From Brachypterus glaber (lineage: Eukaryota; Arthropoda; Insecta; Coleoptera; Kateretidae): 64,000 bases of DNA. A program made the translations under genes and the position numbers. This document shows, one piece after another, positions 30,584 through 41,600 of the stretch (the stretch's first letter is position 1; the number at the start of each line of letters is the position of its first letter). The notes beneath the pieces are model-generated. The model had not been told where the DNA came from. It did not search any database and saw only the letters and a program-made list of their open reading frames with translations. The DNA is taken from the NCBI GenBank assembly GCA_958510825.1, contig OY294049.1:5022001-5086000 (forward strand). Direction: 5' to 3'.

Positions 30584-32279
30584 GGGTTCCGCAAATTAAA
30601 TATCAAAATTATAAATGTCTGGATAAATGTAAGGGGTCGTTCATAAAATACGTCACGCAAATTGACCAAAATTCATACACTTCATACCCCGTTTCTCGCC
30701 TTATTAAAGGCTGTAGAGATTTTATATTTTGTAAATAACGAAACATTGTACCTGAAAAATGGGAACTTGCCACATAGGTAGAGAAGCTATAGTGGGTATT
30801 AGATAAAGAGAAAAACACATTAGGTGTGTAAGATTTAGTCCGCCATTTTTACCTTTTAAACGTAAAAATTTGTAAACATAAACAATACCTCAAAAAGGTT
30901 TTTCACAATTTTACAAGTCTTTACAAAACAAGTAATTTTTAAGTAAAAATTTTAACACTATAATCAAAATTAAACTATAAAGACACGCAAATACCACAAA
31001 CAACGCCACAAACAAAATATCAACAATTATTCGATTTCACAACAAAATGACAGAGTGCAGCCTTGTCGGACCTCCTACCCATGTAAATTTACGTTTGCTT
31101 GTATTTAAACGGTTTGAATGTAAATTTATGCTGTTTTTGAGTGTTCCTATTAAAATATGTAGCAAAATATTGGAAATTTATTGGTTTTTATAATTAAAAA
31201 TTATACGGTTGAAATATTGTTGGCAACATAGAACCGCCATTTTACCGTTTACATGTCAATTTTCTATCTATTGTTATTACGCAGCGCAGAAACCTGCGCA
31301 AACGTTTATTTTCTCTATATATTCTATACCTATGTGAAACTTGCCAGAGACTAGAAATTATTCTTTTTTATGGAATTGACTAATTTATATGAATAAGGAC
31401 TTATTCTATTTTATATATAATTAATTAAGTTCTAAATAAATACCTTATTAATTGTTTAAAAAAAAGATATCTTGTTATACCTGTAAGGAACCGAAAATAT
31501 TTTTTTTGCAGATACGATGTTTCGAAATTTACAGGGCGATAGGTAAAACATACTTTTTCATGTTTCCTCGCTTTTTAAAATTGTATAGCCAATGTCTGAA
31601 TAACTCTGTATATTTGGGATTATCCATACATTTTATTCGATTTTATTTTAACAAAAATATATAAAAGCTCATAAAGTTTTCATAAGGCTGAGTGAGTTTT
31701 AATCAAAGTTTAAATATAAATGAATATAATGTTTTATTTATTTTTTTTTGGTGTTTCAAAGGAATTATTTAAAGCAGACGTACATGATATTAATCTATTT
31801 TAATTTTATTTTATGGATACATTTACACTTTTGATTTTTCCATTATTATATCTTAATATAAGTAACTCATATGGAAAATAAATTTCTCATTACGTTTATT
31901 ACTTTGAAACATGGCACATGGCATATCACATTTAATAAAAAATAACACAGGCCAATGAAGGTTTTTCTCTTTGAAAACTAATTACAGATTTTTTTAGCTG
32001 ATTATCAGAAAAATATAGCAAACATTCCATCACATCAGTTTTCCGAGAAATATAATTTTCAAATTTTATACCATGTTATAGTACGTTTGGATCAAAACCT
32101 ACATAGGTAACGTCATTTTTTTCCAAATAATATTTTTTTACACCGAGTAGCGATGACAAAATTGTACACTTAACCTAATTTATGATTCTTAAGAGAAAAA
32201 AGACTGAAAAGATACTTCAAAAATATCACAAGGCTCTCGTAGGTGAATCCTTATAATACAAGTAAATTTTCCTAAAAAA
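30584..32279. other. AT-rich intergenic DNA with a possible TIR element
   Basis: CACATAGGTAGAGAAGCTAT near 30,771 and its weak inverse TTCTATACCTATGTG near 31,323-31,337 could be the ends of a 570-bp element. GCCATTTTTACC and GCCATTTTACCG lie inside. The rest (31,345-32,279) is AT-rich with no gene that I can support. Confidence 0.3.
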
Positions 32280-32640
32280 GTTACGTTAATCAGAATTTTG
32301 TTTCAGCTTTTTTCGATTTTTTTAAAACTTTAACCCCCCATAACTTTTTTGTTTTTGAGGGGATTACTTTTAAAATTGGTAGAATTGATTCTTATAATAA
32401 ATGTAATTTTTCTGAAAAGGTTACGTTAATCGGAATTTTCTTTCAGATTTAAAAGTTTAACCCACCATAACTTTTTGTTTTTGGGGGGATTACTTTTAAA
32501 AACAATAGGGGTCTTCCCCTCATAGAAATTCCTGAAAAAATCGATCGGATTATTCGCTCTTGAGTTATCGTGGTCACAAAAATCGTGACATCAGAAAGAC
32601 AGAGACAGACGGACATTTGAAAAAAAAAAGTTGCTTATTT
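32280..32640 (+). repeat. Dispersed repeat R4, plus-oriented copy
   Basis: Two tandem modules of AACCCCCCATAACTTTTTTG and GGGGATTACTTTTAAAA (about 32,330 and 32,460) are followed by GGGGTCTTCCCCTCATAGAA, TCCTGAAAAAATCGATCGG, CTTGAGTTATCGTGGTCACA and GACAGACGGAC. Related segments lie at 16,370 (inverted) and 56,565. Confidence 0.6.
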
Positions 32641-33489
32641 TTTCATGAAACTAATTTATATCCAAGGATTTTTTGTCTAGGAAGATTTTTAAATTTTTTT
32701 GAAAATTCGAAACTACCGTATAATAATATTCTAGCGCAGGCGCTGTAAAAAATTTAAAAAGCGTACCTTGTGAAAAAGGTTAGTTAGTAAAAGGAATCAA
32801 AACATAAGACAGGAGAGCTAAGAAATTTTGGAGTGCGAGCTGGGAGTTAAAAGATAAGTATGCAGGACCGGCCTGGCGTGCCTAGAATGAAATACTTCTC
32901 AAAAATAATAAAGATTATAGGGTGTAGAAATTTTAGAACAATAAAATAATGAGTTCCGCATAAAGTGGGATAAAGTGCTGTGTCAAACCAGTTTTGATAC
33001 TTTGATGACGATGATGAACATAAAATATAATTAGTTTAAAAAATTTAGAGTTTAAAGACTAAGTAAATATTTCACAGTTAAGGAAAAATTTGTACAGTTT
33101 TAAAATTTTATTTCAGGATATATATTTTGCTGTAATCTGTAGTAGCTTAGAATTACGGAACTGGAGCAATCTCATTTATTTTCCTTTTCTTTTATTTAAC
33201 AGCATCTATTATCTTAACAAAAAGTATGTCTTTTACAAACAACCACGATAATTTTTTAATTTTACTTATCAGCTTTTCTTTTAAGAAAATATGCTTAAAT
33301 ATGCTCCATCTCTTCGTAACAGAAATAGGTACAGAGAAAAATTACTTAATTTACATAACCTTTCATTAAATTCTGACTGTATTTTTAAGTTTTACATAAG
33401 TTTTACATATTATGTGTCTCTACATAACTTATTACTTAGTATCTTTTTAGGCTTTACATACTATATTATGTGTTATAATGCATTTAATT
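32641..33489. other. AT-rich intergenic DNA, no gene seen
   Basis: No repeat partner and no supported coding region. Confidence 0.4.
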
Positions 33490-33558
33490 AACAGATTGTT
33501 AAATGTTAAATAATTATAATTATTATTATTAATAATTATTTAACATTTAACAATCTGT
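33490..33558. repeat. Near-perfect hairpin with about 26-bp arms
   Basis: CAGATTGTTAAATGTTAAAT then AATTAT (33,492-33,517) is followed after a short AAT-rich loop by its exact inverse, ATAATTATTTAACATTTAAC then AATCTG (to about 33,556). There are no mismatches over 26 bp, unlike the older foldbacks nearby. It could be a young minimal element or a cruciform-prone site. Confidence 0.8.
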
Positions 33559-33599
33559 AAATCACATTTTAATTTTATATCACTACACATACAGTATAC

Positions 33600-34830
33600 C
33601 CTTTGGATAAATTCGGATATTCTTTTTTATTCGTTCGGACCCCTTCTAAGTAATTTGAGAATCGTTGACCTTAACATGTCATACATATGTTAATTTATAG
33701 CTTTATATCAGTAGGAAGAAATTCGGATGTTCTCGTTTAGGTTCCGGCCACTCCTTAGAAACATGTTAGTCTTTTGACCTTAAGATGTCTTATTTTAATT
33801 TATTATTTTAAAAGTAGTAAGAGTATAAAAAGGTGACATATTAAGATATAGGATCAGTTCTGCAAAGTGTTTCTTCTTGTTAATTAAAAAATGTAAAAGT
33901 GAAATTGTAGTGAAAATATTGAATAAAACAGGGGATTTGTTATGGGCCTGTTAAGAATACTTTGGAAAATTATTTTTTGATTAACTTTGAGAGCTTTTTG
34001 CACCCGATTTTGGATATTTTTAGTTGAACATTTTAAAATAATTTTGGAATTTTATTCGGATCGGCTTTTGATTTGTACTGTTGTAAAAATATTTCAAGGA
34101 CTTATACGTATCGGTTTTCATATTTACACTAAGAGAAATATGCACAATTAATTGGTCTTTGACAATTATTGTAAATAGTTGGAATCTCAAACATACAATA
34201 TTTTTATATTATATATTTTTTAAATAAATTTCTAAATTCAAAATTTTCTGTAAATACTGCTAAAAATTTGGAAAGGAGATTGTAGGAATGGTATTTAAGG
34301 AACGATGATCCTGTAAAAATGGAGGAAAGGCGAAGATGGAAGATAGAAATTATTTGTTACGTTTGTCAAATTTGTAAACATTTGGACTTTTTTTCTCAAA
34401 ATTAGTGGAGAGCCCCTAGCACAAGTTTTGTAACTTATTTGGGGCTCTCCATGATTCTGTGTATCTATTCAAATAAATAAATAAATAAAAAAAAATAAAA
34501 AAAAAATTTAATTTAGTAGTGTATAATGGCAAACTACTATGTATAAGAAAAAGTAGAACTTAGAAACTTTGCATGGAAGTGGAAATTAGAAGTAAAAAAT
34601 GATCTTTCATGTTCCTTAAGAATTTTAATCACATTTATTTAATATATTATTCTTAAGTATAAAAGCTAATCTATTTCCAAAGAACCATCTCACTAGAACT
34701 TACGGCTTCCAGATAAAGTGGTAACTAGCGGTTAAGTTGTATTCTCCGCTCGGCTTTACTTTAACTATATGATAGAAAAATAGATGGCTAACCCAGATGA
34801 GTTATAAATCATTATCTCGGCTAAACCATT
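33600..34830. repeat. Dispersed repeat L, copy 2, interrupted by a LINE tail
   Basis: It matches 6,900-7,770 in order and orientation (GTTCGGACCCC, GACTTATACG, AATAGTTGGAAT, GATCTTTCATGTTC, TATTCTCCGCTCGG). The first part, TTCGGATATTCTTTTTTATT with GACC...TTAACATGTC, appears twice in tandem (from 33,612 and 33,721). The extra length comes mostly from the retrotransposon tail at 34,400-34,510 lodged inside. Possibly an old solo LTR. Confidence 0.5.
34400..34510 (+). mobile_element. 3' tail of a non-LTR retrotransposon, hairpin plus (AAAT)n
   Basis: Same tail as 6,233-6,345, in plus orientation. The stem TGGAGAGCCCC (34,406-34,416) pairs perfectly with GGGGCTCTCCA (34,441-34,451), then ATGATTCTGTGTATCTATTC and AAAT units ending in an A-rich run. 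It interrupts repeat L, so it is younger than that copy. Confidence 0.75.
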
Positions 34831-36174
34831 TAAATAAAATATTATTCTTTTAACTCATACCATACATATCTTTATATGATTAGCTATGTAAATTTTAAAA
34901 CGCTTCATTTACATAACTTAACACAAAGTTATGTAATTTTTTAGAATATATTATGACAAATTCCATTAAATCTAAATTTTACAAAATATGTTTTGGACAA
35001 TTTAAACCTAATGTTGGCATCAATTTTTTCACTTTTTTTTTCTGCGTGGGATTTAAAAAATTTGCATTCTTTTTTGTATCTAATTTATAAATTTAAATTA
35101 AAATTAAACATACGGTACTTTGTAATGAGTATAAATTAATAAAATTTTTATCATATTGGAATATAATATATTATGTACTATGTAAGTTTCCTATGGTAAA
35201 ACTTAAGTTTTGATTTTTCACTGAATGTTCCAGTTTTTTCCGCTACAAAAATTTAAAATATTTAAAATCACAGATTTAAGTTATCTTGATAATGCAATAA
35301 ATTAAATTTAATTAAATATATAACTATTTGAGAATTTTAATAATTTATTTTCTTTTTTTTCGTTTTTGATTTTGTTTAAGTATTTTTGTTTATTAAATTT
35401 ATAAATTCCGTATTAAATTTCTAGGAAAATATTAATTATAATTATCACAAGCGTGTTTAGTTATTATATAGTCGGCTCAAATTAAGTTTTTGGTACATAT
35501 TTATGAACAGTTTTACGTGTAAATTATAAACATAATCTAGAACAGACTGACAAGTATTTGAAAAGTGATTTTAATTAGTTTATTTTTCATGTTTTTCTTT
35601 TCGATAGCAAACTATTTAGTGCTTAATAAAAAAAACTGTACACATAAAAAAGTATATGGACAAAGATTTCTAAAAATATAAATATACATTGTTTTGTCGA
35701 CATTTACGTATTAAATAGATTTTTTTTGTATTTCACCTATATAATATTTATTTTATACCTTATGCAGTTGTTAAAAATACATATTTAAACTGGTAAAAAT
35801 AAATACAATATTATAAATCGAAAATCCGTATTCAAATATTAGTGTATATACTATTCAATAGTATACTATTCAATAATGTTATCACTAAAATAACGGGGTA
35901 TTTTTTTTTCTAGATACCTATTAATTAAAAATTTAGTAATTTTTAACAGCAACATGTAGTACTGGTCCAGTACCTATACGTATGTTTCATTTATATGTAT
36001 ATATTTCGGAAATTTTTAATAATATTAATCGATGGAAAATCTTGTACATTTTAAAGCTTAAAAATATTAATATTATGATAAAATTTTTGGTAGAGGGCTA
36101 ATAAAATTTAGGCAAATCCTACGCAGCTAAAAGTGTTACTTTTTCTGAAAGCAACAAAAATATACAGATTGTCA
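34831..36174. other. Very AT-rich intergenic DNA, no gene seen
   Basis: No supported coding. A short local repeat TATACTATTCAATAG occurs near 35,845-35,872. Otherwise nothing stands out. Confidence 0.4.
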
Positions 36175-36585
36175 AACTTAAGATGGTACGTCGTTCTGTC
36201 CGGGAAATCTTGTAAGATCGCTTTAAGCTAGATACTTCAAATTTGTCATACAGGTATGTTATAAAAAGTTCTCACTCGGGATTGTTTTTGGTAAACATTG
36301 AGGTGGGTCAAGGGGGGCAAATGGAAAAAAAAACAATATTTTGTTACAAAAATTTGAAAATAGGGGTTTTGGAGATTGCTGAAATTGAATTTGATAATAA
36401 AAAAATTAAATTTAAAATTACTATATTGGGGTTTTTCAGGTCGCTAAAACTGAATCTTAAAATAACATTTTTTCAAATCCACTCCCTGAGGTGCGGGGGG
36501 TAGTTTTAGTGAAAATTGGTATATTGGGGTTTTTGAGGTTGCTGAAAGCGAATCTGATAATAAAAAAAAAAAAAATTTACGCGAG
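36175..36585 (+). repeat. Dispersed repeat R3, plus-oriented copy
   Basis: GTCGTTCTGTCCGGGAAATC, CGCTTTAAGCTAGATACTTC, CATACAGGTATGTTATAAAA, TCTCACTCGGGATTGTTTTT and GGGGGGCAAATGG are followed by three modules of the form TTGGGGTTTTT(C/G)AGGT(C/T)GCT with a GAATCT motif. It is the inverse of 43,740-44,630. The 86-codon frame across it is a by-product. Confidence 0.65.
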
Positions 36586-36966
36586 AAATTGAAACATGGG
36601 AAAGCTATTTTACTGGGCAGTGTATTTTAATTAGTTTAAACCGACTATAAATGTTTTTTAAAGTGGAAATAAATAAATATCAAAGACAATGTAATTATAA
36701 ATATAATAGCCAAAATATGAAAAATTAAATTAATATTTTAATATAATTTGCAAAATTAGTTGCTTGAAAAGATTTATTCAGTTAAAGAAGCTTCTCTAAT
36801 TGTGACAATTAAATTTGAGCCAGTAATTTAATCTGCCTTAAATATGCCAAAGGTCGTATGTTGTTTATATTGTTCCCCATGATTCTCTATGAACTTGATA
36901 GTTTCCACATGTTTTAGAAGATCAGAAACCGTTAAATTTTACATACCGTGCGATATATATCACGAG

Positions 36967-37694
36967 TCTCTGCGATAATACGGGATGAGTTTTATTCATT
37001 TAAAAACAAAACTTTGTTGAATTATATCATTTTATATTGGCTATAAAATGGAGATTTGTTTTTTTTTGTTTTACTTCCGGTTTCGCCGGAAGTAGCATAA
37101 ATATATATATTTTTTTAAATGGAACACCCTATAATTTTTTACATTTTTGAATTTACCCGAAAATTCTATGTATAAAAAACTAATTTTTTTGTTCGTTTTG
37201 GTTTTTCTCCTATAAAAACTAGATTTACGTAATTTACCTTGTTTTTACTTAAGCTTAAAAAAATATAAGATAAAATAAAAATTTGATCAATGACAGCGAA
37301 TTAGAGCTAAAAAAAAGTTTTTTCTCCTGAACTTCTATTTTTTAATGTCCATGCAAACTTTATTTGTAACTTTTATTTTTCCGCTATTTTTCTTATGCCA
37401 AACTTATGTAATTTGAAGGTTAAATAAGTAAAAAGAAGGTTCATTATGTGTATCTCATTTTTATATGATAAAAGTAAAAACGAAAAAAAAAAACATTACA
37501 GGGTGTTCCATTAAAAAAAAACTATTTTTGCCACTTCTGGCGAAACCGGAAATGAAAAAAAAATAATCCGCCATTTTATAGCCAACGTAAAATTATATAA
37601 ATCACCAAAGTTTCGTTTTTATCGAGGTTTTTATCGAGTGAAGATTAATCTTAATTTTTGGGGTGGACATAAATAAAACTCACCCGGTATACTG
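36967..37694. mobile_element. Foldback element with arms of about 170-200 bp
   Basis: The left arm (TACGGGATGAGTTTTATTCA, TTGGCTATAAAATGGAGATT, TTCCGGTTTCGCCGGAAG, AAATGGAACACCCTATAATT) is matched inverted by the right arm (ACAGGGTGTTCCATT, TCTGGCGAAACCGGAAATG, CCGCCATTTTATAGCCAACG, AAATAAAACTCACCCGGTAT). The spacer of about 360 bp (37,138-37,494) shows no gene. The fragment at 1-345 belongs to the same family. Note the ACCGGGTG outer end and the ACAGGGTGT inner motif. Confidence 0.75.
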
Positions 37695-38196
37695 TAAAAA
37701 GGGGGTAACATTAGAGAGTAATATAAAGACAAAATAGTATTTTTTCTTGCCAACGTTCTGGCTTGGTGATTTATATAATATTATTATGGTCATAAAGGCA
37801 ATCAAAAATATACTTTTATCATCAAAAACTATGAAAAACCCTCATGTGTCCCCGGGTATACATATCGTCCCAAATGTGTTAACTTTACGATAACAACGTA
37901 ATATTAATTTTTTTTGTCCTAAAATCAAGTTTTAAAATTACAATATTAGGTATTTTAAAATTACGGTATGGAAGGGAAAAAATTGCAATCCCAAGTTAAA
38001 GCAATTTTACTACAAAATTAAAATTTTAATAAATTATGCTTGTTAAAAGTTTGTAATATACATAATAGAGTAGAATTTAAATGTTTAGTTATATTTTAAA
38101 TTATGATATTTAAACTTTTAACTTTTATATGGATAAATATAAAATGACATATTGACCTATTTTGTGCACTGCTAAATAGACACCTATAATAGTTAT
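37695..38196. other. AT-rich intergenic DNA, no gene seen
   Basis: Nothing recognisable. Confidence 0.35.
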
Positions 38197-38329
38197 TTAT
38201 AATACAAGGGCGACAAGTTAAGTTTTTCGATTGAGTAGGTTTTTACAAGCCGAGGGCCGGTCGATAGAGCCGGCCCGAGGGTAATAAACCTACGAAATTG
38301 AAATTTAAGTTTTTGCCCGTGTATTATAC
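38197..38329. mobile_element. Palindromic element with a GC-rich hairpin centre
   Basis: The ends TATAATACAAGGGC and GCCCGTGTATTATA are inverted copies. The centre CCGAGGGCCGGTCGATAGAG then CCGGCCCGAGG forms a strong stem, unusual in this AT-rich setting. Arms also share AGTTTTTCG and TAGGTTT/AAACCTA. No coding. Confidence 0.7.
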
Positions 38330-39108
38330 AATATTTTTTATTCGATTGTTACTAATTATAATAAATTATAAAAATATACTTAATTTTAAATTTCAAAAAA
38401 TATCTCTTTTTACTGTCTTATTACTTATCTAGTTATCCATGATAAATTGCTATCCAATCAAATCGCTAAAAAAACAATTGAATCATTTCTTTTGAGTGCG
38501 GTTTCATTCTCAAATTAAAAAAGCTATAGCTTGGTGATTAATTTCTGTTAAAATGTGTATGTTATGAAAATAATATATATTATAAATATTCAAATTTACA
38601 ATTGAAATTTTGTGTTTTTAAGTTATTTTAGCGGCTGAATACAGATTAATCAGTTAATAGATATTTTGAGGCTATGTTATAGAATAAATTTTTATTTTGT
38701 ATGTAATGATTACAATAACTGTATCTGGTCAAAAAGAATAGTTAGTTCAAGACTAAAAGTGACCAAAAGGTCATATTTCTTTATAAATATTACAGTAAAG
38801 GTAAAGCATCTTCTTTTAAAAAGCTTAAAAATAACAAGTTTTAGTTAGAGAGAGAAAAAAACTTTTTGGCTCTAGGGCCACAAAGTTCAACTTTTCGCCC
38901 GTAAAACTTGAACAAAAAGTGCTACTTTTAGAATCAATCGAATAAATTTTTTTATTCTACAGCAACGCGAAGGGAGGGTTGTGTTGGTATGTATGTATGA
39001 TACCGAATACATAATAAAAATATATAGATTTATATGTTAACTTCTTGATGATAATGATCAATATTGACGAAACATGGGATTTTATATAGTCTGTTACTCG
39101 CGTAATCA
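38330..39108. other. AT-rich intergenic DNA, no gene seen
   Basis: A short segment near 38,870-38,930 (AGGGCCACAAAGTTCAACTT then TTCGCCCGT) resembles part of the preceding palindromic element. Nothing else was noted. Confidence 0.35.
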
Positions 39109-39310
39109 AGACGAGTCATCTTTTGATTCTTAAAATCGGCCTAGTAGTTTAGGCTCTGTAGGGAAACAAACAAACACACATACAAACACACATAATAGTA
39201 CTAGCACTAAAGTATTAGTACTATGTGTGTTCTTATGTGTGTTCGTTTGTTTGTCTGTTTTCCCAGTCCAAACTACTGGGTCTATTTAAACAATCTAGGT
39301 ATAAAAAGAT
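39109..39310. mobile_element. Palindromic element, about 200 bp, AAACAAAC-rich arms
   Basis: GGGAAACAAACAAACACACA on the left is mirrored by TGTGTTCGTTTGTTTGTCTG then TTTTCCC on the right. AATAGTACTA and TAGTACTAT lie at the centre (near 39,193 and 39,216). The outer flanks pair more loosely (TAGTAGTTTAGGCTC; CAAACTACTGGG). A further partial unit with GTTTGTTTGTTCTGTG and AGAGCCTAAACTACC follows at 39,335-39,380. Confidence 0.65.
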
Positions 39311-39413
39311 TCATCTCGATCTAATACTAGTAGGTTAGTTTGTTTGTTCTGTGTTTCTCTACAGAGCCTAAACTACCTGACAATCGGGTATCAAAAAATT
39401 TATTTAATAGTAT

Positions 39414-39511
39414 ATTACGCACCGAGTACGCGAAAGTAGTTTTTAGTGCACGTGAGTGCTTTTAAAAAAAAGCCCTCAATGTGCACTGAAATGGTTTGCG
39501 TCGAGGTGCGT
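39414..39511. mobile_element. Short palindromic element, about 98 bp
   Basis: TACGCACCGAGTACGC mirrors GCGTCGAGGTGCGTA. TTAGTGCACGTGAGTGCTTT mirrors GCCCTCAATGTGCACTGAAA. It has no coding capacity. GC content is higher than in the surroundings. Confidence 0.65.
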
Positions 39512-40408
39512 ATACTTTTTCTTACGACCTAACACATAAACATAAAAAAAAACGCAAAAATTATCTTAAAATTATTTTGTCAATTTGAGGTTATGGGTTT
39601 GACGTTTACTAATTTTCTGACAGCAGATATGTAAAATCAGCCGATTGTCACTTCCCAACCGTTGTCATAGGCAAAAAGGGTGAGAAATTGTCACTAACTA
39701 CTAACTAGGTTGTATGAAAAATTTCATGTTTTGTCAATATTGATCAGTTTCATCACGAATTCACCGAAAAATCAAAGAAATAATAGATTTTTATTAAAAT
39801 TCTGTATTATACGGTCCATAATATGAACATTACATGCCTATGTTGTTACGGTCTTTACTCTACGTAGGGATATGATTTAATAAGGATTAACTTAACCAGT
39901 TAATCGAATCAGCAACAAGCCACAATGCCATTCGGATAAATAAACTTTTACTCCCTCTTTGCTCATATTTCAACATTACCTTCATTTACCGCTTTTTATT
40001 TTCTCGAATTTACCGTTTCCCACTATAAATTAAGCTTTGAAGTTTTTCTCTGCTCACAAAGAAATTAACAAAATCAAAAAATAGCATTCTTAAAGCATTA
40101 TTTTCAAAGTCATTCGAACTTACTAATGTAAATGTTATATCTAGATAAAAACAATTATATTTACCAAATAATTATTAGTAATTAAGCACTTAGTAGGTGC
40201 ATAACAATTTATGTTATATTCATATATTTAAAAAAAATGTATTTGTATTTAAAAAAATATATATTCATTTATTTATTATATTAATTTATTTATCACTTTA
40301 TACTTTTTCTTTGACCTCTACAATATATTTTAAAATTTATAACAAACAAGGCTTATATTATAAAAGTTATAAACTTTAAAATATATTTCTCATTCTATAG
40401 GTGATACT
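39512..40408. other. AT-rich intergenic DNA, no gene seen
   Basis: No gene or repeat that I can support. Confidence 0.35.
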
Positions 40409-40640
40409 TTCATCAAAATATTTATAAGGTGGGTGGGCCAATTATTACATTTTTACATTTTTGTTTAACCTCGTACTATTCTACTTAATTAAGCATCCTC
40501 TAAGTCCAGGACTTGTGTGGGCTAGTAGTAGAGGGAACCACCGGCTTTAATTGACTTTTGAACCAATTTATAGGGAGTGTCCGCTTCACTTACGCCTTCG
40601 CCTTCATCAAAATATTTATAAGGTGGGTGAGCCAATTATT
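40409..40640. repeat. 38-bp direct repeats flanking a SINE
   Basis: TTCATCAAAATATTTATAAG then GTGGGTGGGCCAATTATT at 40,409-40,446 recurs with one change at 40,603-40,640, on either side of the SINE at 40,460-40,602. This is long for a target duplication. The right copy includes the start of the 980-bp terminal-repeat element. Confidence 0.8.
40460..40602 (-). mobile_element. tRNA-derived SINE, head-truncated copy
   Basis: On the minus strand the body has GTTCAAAAGTCAATTAAAGC, CCACACAAGTCCTGGACTTA and the TAGTACGAGGTTAAAC end with an A-rich tail. The tRNA-like head with A and B boxes is missing, so this is a 5'-truncated insertion. Confidence 0.75.
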
Positions 40641-41600
40641 GACATGTTAAGACATTTATTTTTTACTGCATTTAAATTTATTTGTAATTACCTGAAACGT
40701 TACTAAATTAAACATAAAAATATCTTTATTCTAATGGGTGAAAAATAAAAAAATTGCACGCGCTTCAAAAAATATATTATTGCTTTTTAAAAATGATTAC
40801 ATTCTGACAATATTAGGAACTCATGTCCCAAATATTTCCCGGGTACTGGCAATAATAGTAAACAACAAACTTACAAAAAAACAACAAATCGATAAAAAAT
40901 TATTGTGGCACAATAACAATTTCTGCTGTTTTTAGGTACCATTTGGGCACTCAAATAACAATTTGTCATGTTTAGTAACCTCCACGCATTTAATGTACGT
41001 ATCGGTTACAACCTACGTATTATTGTCACAATACTAACTGGCACCTGTGAGCTGAGGCAAGGGGAAGAGAAGAGGTAATATATAGCATGTAAAGTACATG
41101 TAAAGTATAAGTGACCTTGAATTTTTCACATTCCACAGAGGCCAGTTCATAACATGTACACAGTACGTATCGGCCTGGCGATACTCTTCGAATAAAAAGC
41201 AGAACCCAGATTCAGAACTCTCTGAATTCATGTTACTTTCTTTTCTTGTCATTTTTTGTTTTTCTTTTATTTTTTTTTTGCTGTCAACTACTTCGCATGG
41301 CAATATTAGGAACACAGCTACTTAGATAACAACTAAAAAAAAACCTTTTCGCTTCTTTATTGAGTGAAACCCAATATGGACCAAGAAAGTGCATGTTTTT
41401 GCCTACGTGGAGGGGCACGAAACACGAAATACATTTTTATTTACGCCATTACCCACTGAATACAGATACATCATATATACAGGCATCTTTTCGATATAAC
41501 AGATATAATGTAAGTGTCATCTACGTCAAAGAGAAAGAACTAACAAGTTCAAGAGGGGGTGGCAATATTAGGAATATGTCAATAATTGGCTCACCCACCT
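40621..41600. mobile_element. 980-bp element with perfect 25-bp terminal inverted repeats
   Basis: The left end, from AGGTGGGTGAGCCAATTATT to GACAT (40,621-40,645), is the exact inverse of 41,576-41,600. TA lies on both sides, and the wider flanks TATTTATA/TATTTAAT are similar, so the duplication could be 2 bp or an imperfect 8 bp. CAATATTAGGAA occurs three times inside (about 40,808, 41,301, 41,562), perhaps subterminal binding sites. Frames at 41,034-41,315 (minus) and 41,360-41,617 (plus) show no transposase motif. The second even runs through the right end. Confidence 0.8.
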
